Shown here one piece after another: positions 18,815-28,351 of a stretch of DNA of 46,446 nt (positions within the stretch are counted from its first letter, which is position 1; every line of letters begins with the position of its first letter). The translations under genes were made by a program, and so were the position numbers. The stretch comes from Gammaproteobacteria bacterium. GTDB taxonomy: Bacteria > Pseudomonadota > Gammaproteobacteria > JAJPIJ01. The notes below the pieces were generated by a model, which was given only the letters and a program-made list of their open reading frames with translations, searched no databases and was not told the DNA's origin. Location of the stretch: positions 1 to 46,446 of the forward strand of contig JAJVHZ010000060.1 in assembly GCA_022072255.1 (NCBI GenBank), read 5' to 3'.

Positions 18815-21340
18815 ATGCGTAACTGCAGCAGCTGTTCTCATCACGCGCTGCCCCCGATCACGGTTCGCGGCCACACAGGCGCACTCCTCGCGACCGTGCT
18901 GCTGCTGATGCTGTCGCCCGCAACGCCGCAGGCCGCCGAGAATGCGGAGAAGGCGGCGGTGCGAGCCGCGGCGAGCGCCGTGCAGGAGCGCGTGGCGGCC
19001 GCCGCGCAGCGCCTGGCGGAGCTGGCCGGCCAGCCGGAGGTCGCGAGCCTGCTGCGTGCCGGCAGCGCCGGGCAGATCGAGGCGAAGGCTGCCGAGCTGG
19101 CCGCCGGCATCCCGGGCGCGCTCAAGCTGCGGCTGATCCCGCGCGGCAGCGCGAACACGGACACGGACCCGGCAGCGCCGCTCACCTTCGGGTCGCTGGC
19201 GATGATCACCCGGGCGGAGACCGATGCGCAGCCCGTCCCGGCCGAGGTGCAGGCGTTTGGCACGCCGGGGCAACACCTGGCCATGGTCCAGCGTGTGGAA
19301 GATGCGCAGGGGTTGGCGGGGGTACTGCACCTGAGCCTGAGTCTCGAGCCCATCGCGGAGGCATTCAGCGCCGGCGGCGTGCAGGCGCGGCTCGAGCTGC
19401 GCCAGGACACGGGCGGACCGAAGCCGTGGGTGGTGGCGGTCACGAGCGAGGAGTCCGCCCCGAAGGATCGCGCAATCGCCTTCCTGCCTGTCGCGGGTAC
19501 ATCTTTACGCGTGGCTTATTGGCCGAAGCTCGGCGCAGCTCCTGTGCCGGAGTCCGGCGCCGCGCCGGCCGGGAGCGGCGGCCGGTGGGGCACGCCGTTG
19601 CTGACCTTGGTCCTGGGGCTGGCGGCCGCCGCCGCGGTGGTCTGGTTTCTCCTGCGCCGGCGGGCCCCCGCCGGGGCACCGGTCGCCGAGGCCGGTACGC
19701 AGTTCAGGGGCGCGATCGCCGCGATCCTTCAGGGTGCCTACCCCGGCGTGGAGCAGTTCATCCCGGCATTGCCGCCGCGCACCGGGAGGCTCCGGCCCGC
19801 CAGCGCCGCCGAACAGGAGAAGCTGGCCAGCATCGCCGCGCGTGCGGCCGCGGCCGCCGGCGCGGCGAAACCTGCCAGCGGCCTGGAGGTCGACGAGCAG
19901 GGGCCGCCCACCACGGTCATGAAGGCGCCGCCGGTGCCGACACCGCCCGCCCCGGGTCCGGCGTCGCCGCTGGACGCGATCTTCCGCGCCTACGACATAC
20001 GCGGCGTGGTCGGCGAGGGTCTCACCGAGGAGAGTGTCTATCTCATCGCCAAGGCGCTTGGCAGCGAGGCGGCGGCGCAGGGACAGTCGGTGGTCGTGGT
20101 CGGCCGCGACGGCAGGAATTCCAGTCCCGGCCTGGCGAAGGTGCTGATGCAGGGACTGCGCGACAGCGGCCGCGACGTCATCGACATCGGCATGGTGCCG
20201 ACCCCCGTGCTGTACTTCGCTACCCATTTTCTCGACACGGGCAGCGGCGTCATGCTGACCGGGAGCCACAATCCGCCGCAGTACAACGGCATGAAGATCG
20301 TTCTCGACGGCCAGGCGTTGTCCGGCGATGCGATCAAGGCGATCCAGCGCCGCATGCAGAGCCGGGATTTCACCACCGGCGACGGCGCCCTGGAGGTCAC
20401 CGATATCGTTCCGGAGTACATACAGCGCATCACGGAGGACATCCCGATCGCGCTCGACAAGGCCTTGCGCATCGTGGTGGACTGCGGCAACAGTGTTGCC
20501 GGCGTGGTTGCGCCGCGCCTGCTGACCGCGCTCGGGCACGACGTCATCGAGCTTTACTGCGACGTGGACGGCAACTTCCCGAATCATCATCCCGATCCCA
20601 GCCAGCCGGGAAATCTCGCCGATCTCATCCAGACCGTGCGCCAGAACCAGGCGGATCTGGGGCTGGCCTTCGACGGCGACGGCGACCGGCTGGGCGTAGT
20701 GGATGCCGACGGCAACATCATATGGCCGGACCGGCAGATGATGCTTTACGCCCGCGACGTGCTGTCGCGCAATCGCGGCGCGGAGATCATCTTCGACGTG
20801 AAGTGCACCCGTCATCTGCCCAGGGTGATCAAGGCGGCCGGCGGCAAGCCGGTGATGTGGAAGACCGGGCATTCGCTCATCAAGGCGAAGATGCGCGAGA
20901 TCGGATCCCCGCTCGCCGGGGAGATGAGCGGACACATCTTCTTCAAGGAACGCTGGTACGGGTTCGACGATGCCATGTACGCGGCGGCGCGGCTGGTCGA
21001 GATACTGGTCGGCGATGCACACCCCCCAAAGCAGGTCTTCGCCGGATTGCCGGGCGGCGTGGCCACCCCCGAGCTGCGCATGGACATGCCCGAGAGCCGC
21101 CACGCCGCCTTCATGCAGAGGTTGGTGAGCAGCGCGCAATTCGAGGGCGCCGAGATCTGCACGATTGACGGACTGCGCGTCGATTTCCCCGACGCCTGGG
21201 GCCTGATACGGCCGTCCAACACCACCCCCGTGCTGGTGGCGCGCTTCGAGGGCGACGATGCCGAGGCCCTGGCGCGGATACAGGCGCAGTTCCGAACCCT
21301 CATCCAGAAGGTCGACGGGTCGCTGAAGATCCCGTTCTGA
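18815..21340 (+). CDS. algC: Membrane-anchored phosphomannomutase/phosphoglucomutase (long AlgC type)
   Basis: 841 aa. The C-terminal ~455 residues (from about 386, LDAIFRAYDIRG) are a complete alpha-D-phosphohexomutase: phosphoserine loop TGSHNPPQYNGMK (Ser near 483), metal loop DGDGDRLG, sugar loop GEMSGHIFF and phosphate-binding RPSNTTPVLVARFE. It interconverts mannose-6-P/mannose-1-P and glucose-6-P/glucose-1-P for LPS and exopolysaccharide precursors. The N-terminal ~385 residues hold a membrane segment (~20-40), an extracytoplasmic region with a dCache-like pattern, a second membrane segment (~262-288, TPLLTLVLGLAAAAAVVWFLL) and a Pro/Ala linker. GGGGAGAGG 6 nt before ATG 18815 fixes the start. 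Long AlgC proteins of this layout are known in Pseudomonas. It lies between dut and argB. Confidence 0.92.
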   Translation: MRNCSSCSHHALPPITVRGHTGALLATVLLLMLSPATPQAAENAEKAAVRAAASAVQERVAAAAQRLAELAGQPEVASLLRAGSAGQIEAKAAELAAGIPGALKLRLIPRGSANTDTDPAAPLTFGSLAMITRAETDAQPVPAEVQAFGTPGQHLAMVQRVEDAQGLAGVLHLSLSLEPIAEAFSAGGVQARLELRQDTGGPKPWVVAVTSEESAPKDRAIAFLPVAGTSLRVAYWPKLGAAPVPESGAAPAGSGGRWGTPLLTLVLGLAAAAAVVWFLLRRRAPAGAPVAEAGTQFRGAIAAILQGAYPGVEQFIPALPPRTGRLRPASAAEQEKLASIAARAAAAAGAAKPASGLEVDEQGPPTTVMKAPPVPTPPAPGPASPLDAIFRAYDIRGVVGEGLTEESVYLIAKALGSEAAAQGQSVVVVGRDGRNSSPGLAKVLMQGLRDSGRDVIDIGMVPTPVLYFATHFLDTGSGVMLTGSHNPPQYNGMKIVLDGQALSGDAIKAIQRRMQSRDFTTGDGALEVTDIVPEYIQRITEDIPIALDKALRIVVDCGNSVAGVVAPRLLTALGHDVIELYCDVDGNFPNHHPDPSQPGNLADLIQTVRQNQADLGLAFDGDGDRLGVVDADGNIIWPDRQMMLYARDVLSRNRGAEIIFDVKCTRHLPRVIKAAGGKPVMWKTGHSLIKAKMREIGSPLAGEMSGHIFFKERWYGFDDAMYAAARLVEILVGDAHPPKQVFAGLPGGVATPELRMDMPESRHAAFMQRLVSSAQFEGAEICTIDGLRVDFPDAWGLIRPSNTTPVLVARFEGDDAEALARIQAQFRTLIQKVDGSLKIPF

Positions 21341-22260
<920 letters not shown>

Positions 22261-22261
<1 letters not shown>

Positions 22262-22875
22262 TGAGCGACGCGCGCGTCAATGCAAATTCGATGCGGCGCC
22301 AGCAGATCCTCGAGATGCTGGCGCGGGAGCTGGAGTCGCACCCCGGTTCGCGCATAACGACCGCGGGGCTGGCACGTGCGCTCGGAGTCTCGGAGGCGGC
22401 GCTGTACCGGCACTTCCCCAGCAAGGCGCGGATGTTCGAGGGCCTGATGAGCTTCGCCGAGGAGACGGTGTTCGGCCTCATCACGCGCATCATGGAGGAG
22501 CAACCGCGGGCCGCTGAGCGTTGCGAACACATGTTGCGCCTGCTGCTCGGGTTTCTCGCCCGCAACCCCGGCATCGCCCGCATCCTCGCCGGCGATGCCC
22601 TGGTGGGCGAGAACGAGCGCCTCCACGAGCGCGTCGCGCAGTTCTTCGACCGGCTCGAGACCCAGTTCCGCCAGGTCCTGCGCGAAGCCGTGCTCACCGG
22701 CGACCCCAGGCTCGCGATCTCGGCGAATGCGGCGGCCAGCCTGATGCTGGCTTTCGCCGAGGGGCGGATGTCGCAATTCGTGCGCAGCGGCTTCGGCAGC
22801 GATCCGCTGGCGCAATGGGAGGAGTTGTGGCCCGTGCTGCAGTCGGCGGTGTTCGCCGGCCGCGCGCAGGGCTAG
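22261..22875 (+). CDS. slmA: Nucleoid occlusion factor SlmA (TetR family)
   Basis: 204 aa. The TetR-like DNA-binding domain lies at about 10-60 with the helix-turn-helix ITTAGLARALGVSEAALYRHFPSK; the helix ILEMLARELESHPGSRITT before it is characteristic of SlmA rather than of drug-responsive TetR regulators. The rest is an all-helical dimer/FtsZ-binding domain ending EGRMSQFVRSGF...WPVL. SlmA binds chromosomal SBS sites and blocks FtsZ rings over the nucleoid. It is coupled to argB by a 1-nt overlap. The position before pyrE supports the assignment. Confidence 0.93.
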
Positions 22876-22879
22876 CGGC

Positions 22880-22905
22880 CCGGACGCCGGATCGGGGGCG
22901 TCCGG
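22880..22905. terminator. Bidirectional hairpin between convergent slmA and the coiled-coil protein gene
   Basis: CCGGACGCC (22880-22888) and GGCGTCCGG (22897-22905) form a perfect 9-bp stem with an 8-nt loop. It fills the gap between the slmA stop (22873-22875) and the opposing stop (22906-22908). There is no T-tract, but position and stability fit a shared transcript end. Confidence 0.6.
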
Positions 22906-23583
22906 TCAGGGATCATCGGGTTTGGCGGCGTTGTTGGCCTGGGCGGCGCCGGTTCTCGCCTTCATCTCGCGATACCTGGCCAGGTCGGAATCGAACTGCC
23001 GGCGGACCTCTTCCTGCTCGGCGCGCTTGTCGGCGATGAATTCTTCCTGCTCCTTGATCTGACCGCGAACGTTCTGGATGTCCTTGGCGACGTTCTCGCC
23101 GGGGGCCTCGCCGCGCTTTTCCATGTCGGCGGCCTGCTGGACAATCTCGCCGAGATTGCGATTGAGCTTCTCGATGTGGTTGTCCGTGATCTTGATCCGT
23201 GACTCCAGGTCCGCGAGCCGGCTCTCGCGCGCGTGCAGGATATCCTCCTCGGAGGTGTAGGTATCGAGCAGCTTGCGGTCGGCGGCCAGTTGCTCCTGCG
23301 CCTTGCGGTCGGCCTCGGCCTTGGCCTTCGCCTCCGCCGCGGCGCGCTGGTGTTCCGCCTCCAGTTCCTCGGGCGTCTTCGCGCGCTCGATCTTGCCCGT
23401 GGTCACGCCACCCTTGCTGATCTCGGTCTGTTCCTGCTGCGCGTACTCGGGCGGAACGACCGTGCCGCACTCCCGCACGCCGTCCTTGTTGACCCAGCAC
23501 TTGATCGCGGCGCCGACCTCGGCGCCGTATCCGGCGGTCAGGATCGCACCCAATACGGCAGGTACCAGGGATTGACGGCGCAT
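22906..23583 (-). CDS. Secreted coiled-coil protein with DUF4124-like N terminus
   Basis: 225 aa. A signal peptide (MRRQSLVPAVLGAILTAGYGAEVGA) is followed by IKCWVNKDGVRECGTVVPPEY, the short Trp-containing, two-cysteine beta motif seen in DUF4124-type periplasmic proteins. From about residue 62 to 210 it is a charged, heptad-like helix (ELEAEHQRAAAEAKAKAEA, RLADLESRIKITDNHIEKLN, IKEQEEFIADKRAEQEEVRR), so a long coiled coil is expected. The two cysteines in the N-terminal module may form a disulphide. GAGGA precedes the ATG. It is convergent with slmA and upstream of nothing obvious. The function is unknown; a structural or cell-envelope scaffold role is a guess. Confidence 0.8.
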   Translation of the reverse strand: MRRQSLVPAVLGAILTAGYGAEVGAAIKCWVNKDGVRECGTVVPPEYAQQEQTEISKGGVTTGKIERAKTPEELEAEHQRAAAEAKAKAEADRKAQEQLAADRKLLDTYTSEEDILHARESRLADLESRIKITDNHIEKLNRNLGEIVQQAADMEKRGEAPGENVAKDIQNVRGQIKEQEEFIADKRAEQEEVRRQFDSDLARYREMKARTGAAQANNAAKPDDP

Positions 23584-23715
23584 GACGGTAGTCCTCGAAC
23601 TGGTGGTCCCTTCGACGGCAGACGTCCCGTTGGACGCGCTGCCCCTGCAGAAAGTTTAGGCGCCGACCGGGGGATCTGACATGGCGGTCGTCACGATGGC
23701 GGGGATGCCCCGGCA

Positions 23716-24357
23716 TCAGACGCCGTACTCCCGGCGGTAGGCCTGCACCCGCTCTTTAAAATCGGCCGATCCCGGGTTGGACTTGAGGAACTCGAGCAGG
23801 GTTTCCAGGTTCATGACGGAAGCAACATCGATGCCATGGCGTTGCCGGACCTCCTGTGCTGCGGACAGGGGGCCCGACCCGCGCTCCTGGCGATCCACGG
23901 CGATGACGACGCCTGCCGGCGTGGCGCCGGCGGAACGGATGATTTGAACCGACTCGTTCACGGAGGTGCCGGCCGATATCACGTCGTCGACGATGAGCAC
24001 ACGTCCGCTCAACGGCGAGCCGATCGTCATGCCGCCCTCACCGTGATCCTTGGCCTCCTTGCGATTGAAGCAATACGGTACGTCGCGCCCGAACAGGCGC
24101 GCCAGCGCGATGGCGGCGGCGGTGGCCAGCGGTATCCCCTTGTAGGCCGGCCCGAACAGCATGTCATAGGCTATCCCGGATTCGACGATGGCGCGGGCAT
24201 AATACTCGCCGAGGCGGCCGAGCGAGGCGCCGCTGTTGAACAGCCCGGCGTTGAAGAAATATGGGCTCTTGCGGCCGGATTTCAGGGTGAATTCGCCGAA
24301 TCGCAATACCTCGTGGTGGAGGGCGAATTCAATGAACTCGCGCTGGTAGTCGAGCAT
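23716..24357 (-). CDS. pyrE: Orotate phosphoribosyltransferase
   Basis: 213 aa, identical in length to E. coli PyrE. It joins orotate to PRPP, making OMP in pyrimidine synthesis. Motifs: [19 protein letters not shown] near the N terminus, [12 protein letters not shown], the catalytic-loop [15 protein letters not shown], and the PRPP-binding [17 protein letters not shown]. The gene is divergent from the exonuclease III gene with a 103-nt gap. The pair pyrE/exoIII corresponds to the pyrE-crc neighbourhood of pseudomonads. Confidence 0.98.
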   Translation of the reverse strand: MLDYQREFIEFALHHEVLRFGEFTLKSGRKSPYFFNAGLFNSGASLGRLGEYYARAIVESGIAYDMLFGPAYKGIPLATAAAIALARLFGRDVPYCFNRKEAKDHGEGGMTIGSPLSGRVLIVDDVISAGTSVNESVQIIRSAGATPAGVVIAVDRQERGSGPLSAAQEVRQRHGIDVASVMNLETLLEFLKSNPGSADFKERVQAYRREYGV

Positions 24358-24460
24358 CCGGGGATCGTCGTCCGTCGGGGGGAATGAAGCGGCGATTCTA
24401 CGGTGTCCGTCGGCCCCGGCGCGAGCGGACGTGCGGCGTCAAGCGAGCGGGGCAGCGCCA

Positions 24461-25237
24461 ATGAGAATCATCACCATCAATGTGAACGGCATCCGGTCGG
24501 CCGCCCGCAAGGGATTTTTCCAATGGCTGCCGAAACAGCGCGCGGACGTGGTCTGCCTGCAGGAGACCAAGGCGCAGGAGTCGCAGCTGCCGCCGGAGAT
24601 TGCGGCCCCGCGAGGATTCCACGCCTATTACCACGATGCGCAGAAGAAGGGCTATTCGGGGGTGGCCCTTTACTCGGTGCGCAGGCCCGACAAGGTCATC
24701 GCGGGCCTGAACTGGGAGGACTTCGACCGCGAGGGCCGCTACATCGAGGCGCGGTTCGGCAGACTGAGCGTGGTGTCCGTGTATCTGCCGTCAGGCTCCT
24801 CCGGCCCGGACCGGCAGGCGGCGAAGTTCGACTTCCTGGACCGCTTTCTGCCGGTGCTCAGGAAGATGCGGCGTAGCAGGCGGGAGTACGTCGTGTGCGG
24901 CGACTGGAACATCGCCCATCAGAACATAGACCTGAAGAACTGGCGTTCGAACCAGAAGAACTCCGGGTTCCTGCCCGAGGAGCGGCAGTGGCTGACGCGG
25001 GTGTTCGATGAGCTGGGTTTCGTCGATGCGTTCCGTGTCGTCAACCAGGAACCGGAACAGTACACGTGGTGGTCAAATCGCGGCCAGGCATGGACAAAAA
25101 ATGTCGGTTGGCGGATCGACTATCACGTGGTCACCCCCGGCCTGAAGGGCGCCATCCGGGACGCATCGATATACAAGGCCGAGCGCTTCTCCGACCACGC
25201 CCCGCTCGCCATGGATTATGACTACGACCTGGGATGA
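24461..25237 (+). CDS. Exodeoxyribonuclease III-type nuclease at the Crc locus
   Basis: 258 aa of the EEP (endonuclease/exonuclease/phosphatase) fold. The active site appears complete: Asn7 and Asn9 in INVNGIR, Glu35 in LQETK, the YLPSG loop, Asp148 and Asn150 in CGDWNIAH, the Asp in WRIDYH, and Asp245-His246 in FSDHAPL. That predicts an AP endonuclease/3'-exonuclease. The overall sequence and location next to pyrE resemble Pseudomonas Crc (RREYVVCG, KNWRSNQ, WWSNRG, GWRIDYHVVTPGL), but Crc has lost several of these catalytic residues. It is therefore either XthA in the ancestral location or a nuclease-competent Crc orthologue. The start ATG 24461 is set by the conserved MRIITINVNG. Confidence 0.93.
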   Translation: MRIITINVNGIRSAARKGFFQWLPKQRADVVCLQETKAQESQLPPEIAAPRGFHAYYHDAQKKGYSGVALYSVRRPDKVIAGLNWEDFDREGRYIEARFGRLSVVSVYLPSGSSGPDRQAAKFDFLDRFLPVLRKMRRSRREYVVCGDWNIAHQNIDLKNWRSNQKNSGFLPEERQWLTRVFDELGFVDAFRVVNQEPEQYTWWSNRGQAWTKNVGWRIDYHVVTPGLKGAIRDASIYKAERFSDHAPLAMDYDYDLG

Positions 25238-25255
25238 GGCGGCCGTGGCCCGTCG

Positions 25256-25699
25256 TCAGTCGGTGTAGAACTCCTGATCGAACTGGGCGCTGACGCCCTC
25301 GGTCTGCCCCTCGGGCGTCACCTCGATGCGGAACCTCAGCGTGTCGCCGTTGCTCACGGGAAACTCGCCGATGTAGTAGATGGCTCCGCCGTCGTTCAGT
25401 TCCCGCACGGGGATCCTCTGCGCCTGTCCGTGCAGGTCGGTGGCGGTCACGGTGACGGCGGCGCGCACCGGCTGGCCGGTCGTGCCCATGAGCTTCCTCA
25501 GCACGGAGACGTTGACCATTCCGCGCTTGTCGCTGCGCTCGATCTGGTAGGCCTTGGCCACCTCGGGCTGCAGCGTGTCGGTGGTGAACGCGCTGTAGTG
25601 CACGGTGTAGTCGCCGTAACTGCTGGACTGCTCGGCGGATGCCGCCCCGAGGGCGCTCAGCAGGATCATCAGGCAGGCGATGCGTGATCGGCGCGGCAT
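25256..25699 (-). CDS. DUF4426 family exported protein
   Basis: 147 aa. The signal peptide is MPRRSRIACLMILLSALGAASA, followed by EQSSSYGDYTVHYSAFTTDTL. That segment, together with VAKAYQIERSDKRGMVNVSV and the end FDQEFYTD, is the DUF4426 pattern. The mature part is all beta. GGGAGGT lies 6-7 nt before ATG 25699, which fixes the start over the longer open frame. In many Gammaproteobacteria this gene sits downstream of yggT and the metXW genes; here it follows DUF167 with a 55-nt gap and no metXW. The function is unknown. Confidence 0.88.
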   Translation of the reverse strand: MPRRSRIACLMILLSALGAASAEQSSSYGDYTVHYSAFTTDTLQPEVAKAYQIERSDKRGMVNVSVLRKLMGTTGQPVRAAVTVTATDLHGQAQRIPVRELNDGGAIYYIGEFPVSNGDTLRFRIEVTPEGQTEGVSAQFDQEFYTD

Positions 25700-25754
25700 T
25701 GCGACCTCCCGGCGTCTCGTGGCTACCCTAAGCATAGACCGTCCGCGGCCGCCT

Positions 25755-26084
25755 TCATTCCCCGGCTCCGGCGCCCCCGCCGGCGTCAGCCGCCGCGGCG
25801 GCAAGCCACTGCGGCGTGCGCGCGGGTCGGAGTATGCTCACGGTCTTGTCACGATTGCCCGGTCCCGCGAGCAGCGTCACCTGGGCGCGCGGGACCCCGA
25901 ATGCCTGCGCCAGGAAGGCGCACAGCTCGGAGTTGGCGGCGCCGCCCTCGGGCACGGCCTTCAGGCGCATCTTCAGGCGATCCCCGTGCCGCCCGATGAC
26001 CTCGGTCCTGCTTGCGCGCGGCTGAACGTGCAGCCGCAGCCGCAGTTCCTGGCCGCGGTATTCGAACCAGGGGCGGTTCGTCAC
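25755..26084 (-). CDS. DUF167 (YggU) family protein
   Basis: 109 aa. The core RGQELRLRLHVQPRASRTEVIG...LKMRLKAVPEGGAANSELCAFLAQAFGVPRAQVTLLAGPGNRDKTV is the full DUF167/YggU domain, a small alpha/beta fold of unknown function. The alanine/glycine-rich tail (from about 92) is an extension. The start overlaps the yggT stop by 4 nt (ATGA), so the two are translationally coupled. Conserved linkage to yggT and proC supports the assignment. Confidence 0.94.
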   Translation of the reverse strand: MTNRPWFEYRGQELRLRLHVQPRASRTEVIGRHGDRLKMRLKAVPEGGAANSELCAFLAQAFGVPRAQVTLLAGPGNRDKTVSILRPARTPQWLAAAAADAGGGAGAGE

Positions 26085-26659
26085 ATCAGCGCCAGGCCGT
26101 AACCCCGTATGGGAATGATGATGAGCCGCTCGGTCAGATGCAGCAGCAGCAGGACCAGGATGGGCGAGAGATCGAACCCGCCCAACGGTGGCAGCAACTG
26201 CCGCGCCGGGCGCATGAGCGGTTCGGTGACGGCATGTACGAGCTCGATGGCGGGATTGTAGGTGCCCGGGGAGACCCAGCTCACGATCACCATCAGCAGG
26301 ATGGCGAAGAAGAACAGCTTCACGGCGACGGTCATCAGCTCGGCGACGGCCAGTACGATGAGCGCCGGCAGTGCCGGCGACCGTCCCGCCAGGGCGAGAA
26401 CGGTGGCCACGGCGACCATGGCCAGCACCAGCATCAACAGGACGGCAGCCCAGTCGACGCCCTTGTAACCGGGTACGAATCGGCGCAGCGGCACGAGCAC
26501 CGGGTTGGTGACCGTCATCAGACCGCGGGCCACCGGATTGAACCGGAAGTCCGCGCGCACCCAGTGCAGCAGGAAACGCAGCATCACCGCTCCGATGTAT
26601 AGCCTGAAGGCGAACAGGATGATGTCGCTGAAGACGCCGCTGAAATATCCGCTCGGCAT
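26081..26659 (-). CDS. yggT: YggT family membrane protein
   Basis: 192 aa with two YggT repeats, each of two hydrophobic segments: about 9-28 with 62-80, and about 97-125 with 150-170. Each repeat carries the family pattern LRFLLHWVRADFRFNPVARGL/ VSWVSPGTYNPAIELVHAVTEPLMRPARQLLPP. The protein is an inner-membrane protein that, in other bacteria, has been linked to osmotic tolerance and cell division, but its role is not settled. Its ATG overlaps the proC stop by 1 nt, and DUF167 overlaps its own stop. Confidence 0.95.
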   Translation of the reverse strand: MPSGYFSGVFSDIILFAFRLYIGAVMLRFLLHWVRADFRFNPVARGLMTVTNPVLVPLRRFVPGYKGVDWAAVLLMLVLAMVAVATVLALAGRSPALPALIVLAVAELMTVAVKLFFFAILLMVIVSWVSPGTYNPAIELVHAVTEPLMRPARQLLPPLGGFDLSPILVLLLLHLTERLIIIPIRGYGLALM

Positions 26660-27486
26660 TACTTGTCGCCTCCGAATTCAGCCGCCATTTCCGCGGCCCG
26701 CTGGCGTGCTCCGGCGAGTGCGCGCTCGACGATGCCGCCCATGTCGTGCTCGTTCATGATCCCCAGCGCGCGCTCCGTCGTGCCGCCCGGTGAGGTGACC
26801 TGCTTGCGGAGACTGGCCGGGTCGAGGCTGGACTCGATCGCCATGCGCGAGGCGCCCAGCGCGGTTTGCAGCGTCAGCAGCCGGGCGTGCTCACGGCTCA
26901 GACCGAGCTGGGCGCCGGCGTTCTCCATCCACTCCATGAGCGCGAAGAAATAGGCCGGCCCGCTCCCGGAAACGGCCGTGACCGTATCGATGAGCGCCTC
27001 CGATTCGACCCAAACCGTGAGGCCGGCCGCGCGGAGTATCCCCTCGGCCTGCTCTCGCTGCTCGTCGCTGACCTCCTCGCCGGCATACAGACCGGCGGCG
27101 CCACAGCCCAGCAGCGCCGGGGTGTTGGGCATGGCGCGCACGATCGGCAGCTCGCCGATCCAACGGCGCAGGTCGGCGATTCGTATGCCGGCGGCGACCG
27201 AAACGACCAGCGGCCGGCGCGCGGCCAGCGCAGCGGCGAGCGGGCGGGCGGCCGCCCGCATCTGTTGCGGCTTGACTGCCAGCACCACGATGTCGGCGTC
27301 GCGCACGGCCTCGAGGTTGTCGGCGCTGGTGCGCACGCCGGTCTCGGCGGAAAGCCGGTCCCGTTGTAGTGCGTCGGCATCCGCCGCGCGCAGATGCGTT
27401 GCCGGATAGCCATCCTTCAGCAGCCCTCCGAGGAGGCACCGGCCCATGTTGCCGCAGCCGATGAAGGCGATATTCGCAGAGTTCAT
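26659..27486 (-). CDS. proC: Pyrroline-5-carboxylate reductase
   Basis: 275 aa. It reduces 1-pyrroline-5-carboxylate to proline with NAD(P)H, the last step of proline synthesis. The N-terminal Rossmann fold shows IAFIGCGNMGRCLLGGLL; RAMPNTPALLGCGAAGLY and the C-terminal signature AVSGSGPAYFFALMEWMENAG ... VTSPGGTTERAL are diagnostic. It follows yggS by 78 nt and overlaps yggT by 1 nt. Start ATG 27486. Confidence 0.97.
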   Translation of the reverse strand: MNSANIAFIGCGNMGRCLLGGLLKDGYPATHLRAADADALQRDRLSAETGVRTSADNLEAVRDADIVVLAVKPQQMRAAARPLAAALAARRPLVVSVAAGIRIADLRRWIGELPIVRAMPNTPALLGCGAAGLYAGEEVSDEQREQAEGILRAAGLTVWVESEALIDTVTAVSGSGPAYFFALMEWMENAGAQLGLSREHARLLTLQTALGASRMAIESSLDPASLRKQVTSPGGTTERALGIMNEHDMGGIVERALAGARQRAAEMAAEFGGDK

Positions 27487-27564
27487 TATTCTCGTTGGCT
27501 TGTCGGATGGGAGGAGCCCGCACAGCGTACACAGCGACGCGTCGGAGTTAAAGCGCGGCCGCCT

Positions 27565-28245
27565 TCATTTTCTGGGGCCGAACAGCGCCCTGCCGACGCG
27601 CACGAAGGTGGCGCCCTCCGCGACGGCAGCCTCCAGATCCGTCGTTGTTCCCATCGACAGCGTGTCCAGTCCATAGCGGTCACAGCGCTCGGCGAGGAGC
27701 GCCGCGAGCCGGCGAAACGGCTGGCGCTGCCGTTCGAGATCCTCCTCCGGGGGGGGCAACGTCATCAGGCCCCGCAACTTCAGCCGCGACAGGCTCGCCA
27801 CGGCCGACAGCAGCGTGTCCAGCTCCGCAGGGAATGCCCCCGACTTGCTCGCCTCGCCGCTGATGTTGACCTGCACGCAGACATTCAGGGGCGGCAGATG
27901 CATCGGGCGCTGCTCGCTCAGGCGCCGTGCGATCTTCGCCCGGTCGACGGTATGCACCCAGGAGAAACGGGCAGCGACCTCGGCGGATTTGTTCGATTGC
28001 ACGTGACCGATGAAATGCCATGTCAGGGGCAGGTCCTCGAGCGCGGCCATCTTCACGAGCGCCTCCTGCAGGTAGTTCTCCCCGAACTGCCGCTGACCGA
28101 GTGCGTGCAACGCCCGGACACTGGCCGGAGACTGGCTTTTGCTGACCGCCAGGAGCTCGGTGCTTCCCGGCCGGCGCCCATACCGCGCCTCGGCCTCGGC
28201 AATTTGCTGCCGTACAGCTTGAAAAGACGCTGCGAAAGGGTTCAT
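27565..28245 (-). CDS. yggS: YggS/PLPBP family pyridoxal phosphate homeostasis protein
   Basis: 226 aa. A TIM-barrel PLP carrier without known catalytic activity; the PLP lysine is in LLAVSKSQS. Other motifs: FGENYLQEA, WHFIGHVQSNK, VNVCVQVNISGEASKSG, LRGLMTLPP, LSMGTTTDLEAAVAEGATFVRVGRALFG. ATG 28245 aligns with the usual N terminus, and ATG 28257 (MWKN) is an alternative. It is divergent from pilT across 106 nt, the arrangement found in Pseudomonas and many relatives. It heads the leftward operon yggS-proC-yggT-DUF167-DUF4426. Confidence 0.96.
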   Translation of the reverse strand: MNPFAASFQAVRQQIAEAEARYGRRPGSTELLAVSKSQSPASVRALHALGQRQFGENYLQEALVKMAALEDLPLTWHFIGHVQSNKSAEVAARFSWVHTVDRAKIARRLSEQRPMHLPPLNVCVQVNISGEASKSGAFPAELDTLLSAVASLSRLKLRGLMTLPPPEEDLERQRQPFRRLAALLAERCDRYGLDTLSMGTTTDLEAAVAEGATFVRVGRALFGPRK

Positions 28246-28351
28246 ATTCTTCCACATACACCGGCGCGTGGGGCGCTGGAACCGACCTTGCATGGCATTA
28301 CCGGCTGCAACCGGATAACCAGAGCCGACCACCCAACACCCGGAGAAACGC

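Noticed and set aside
28290..28320. Possible sigma-54 promoter before pilT (TGGCA ... CTGCA)
   Set aside because: The GG and GC dinucleotides are spaced one base too far apart for the -24/-12 consensus.
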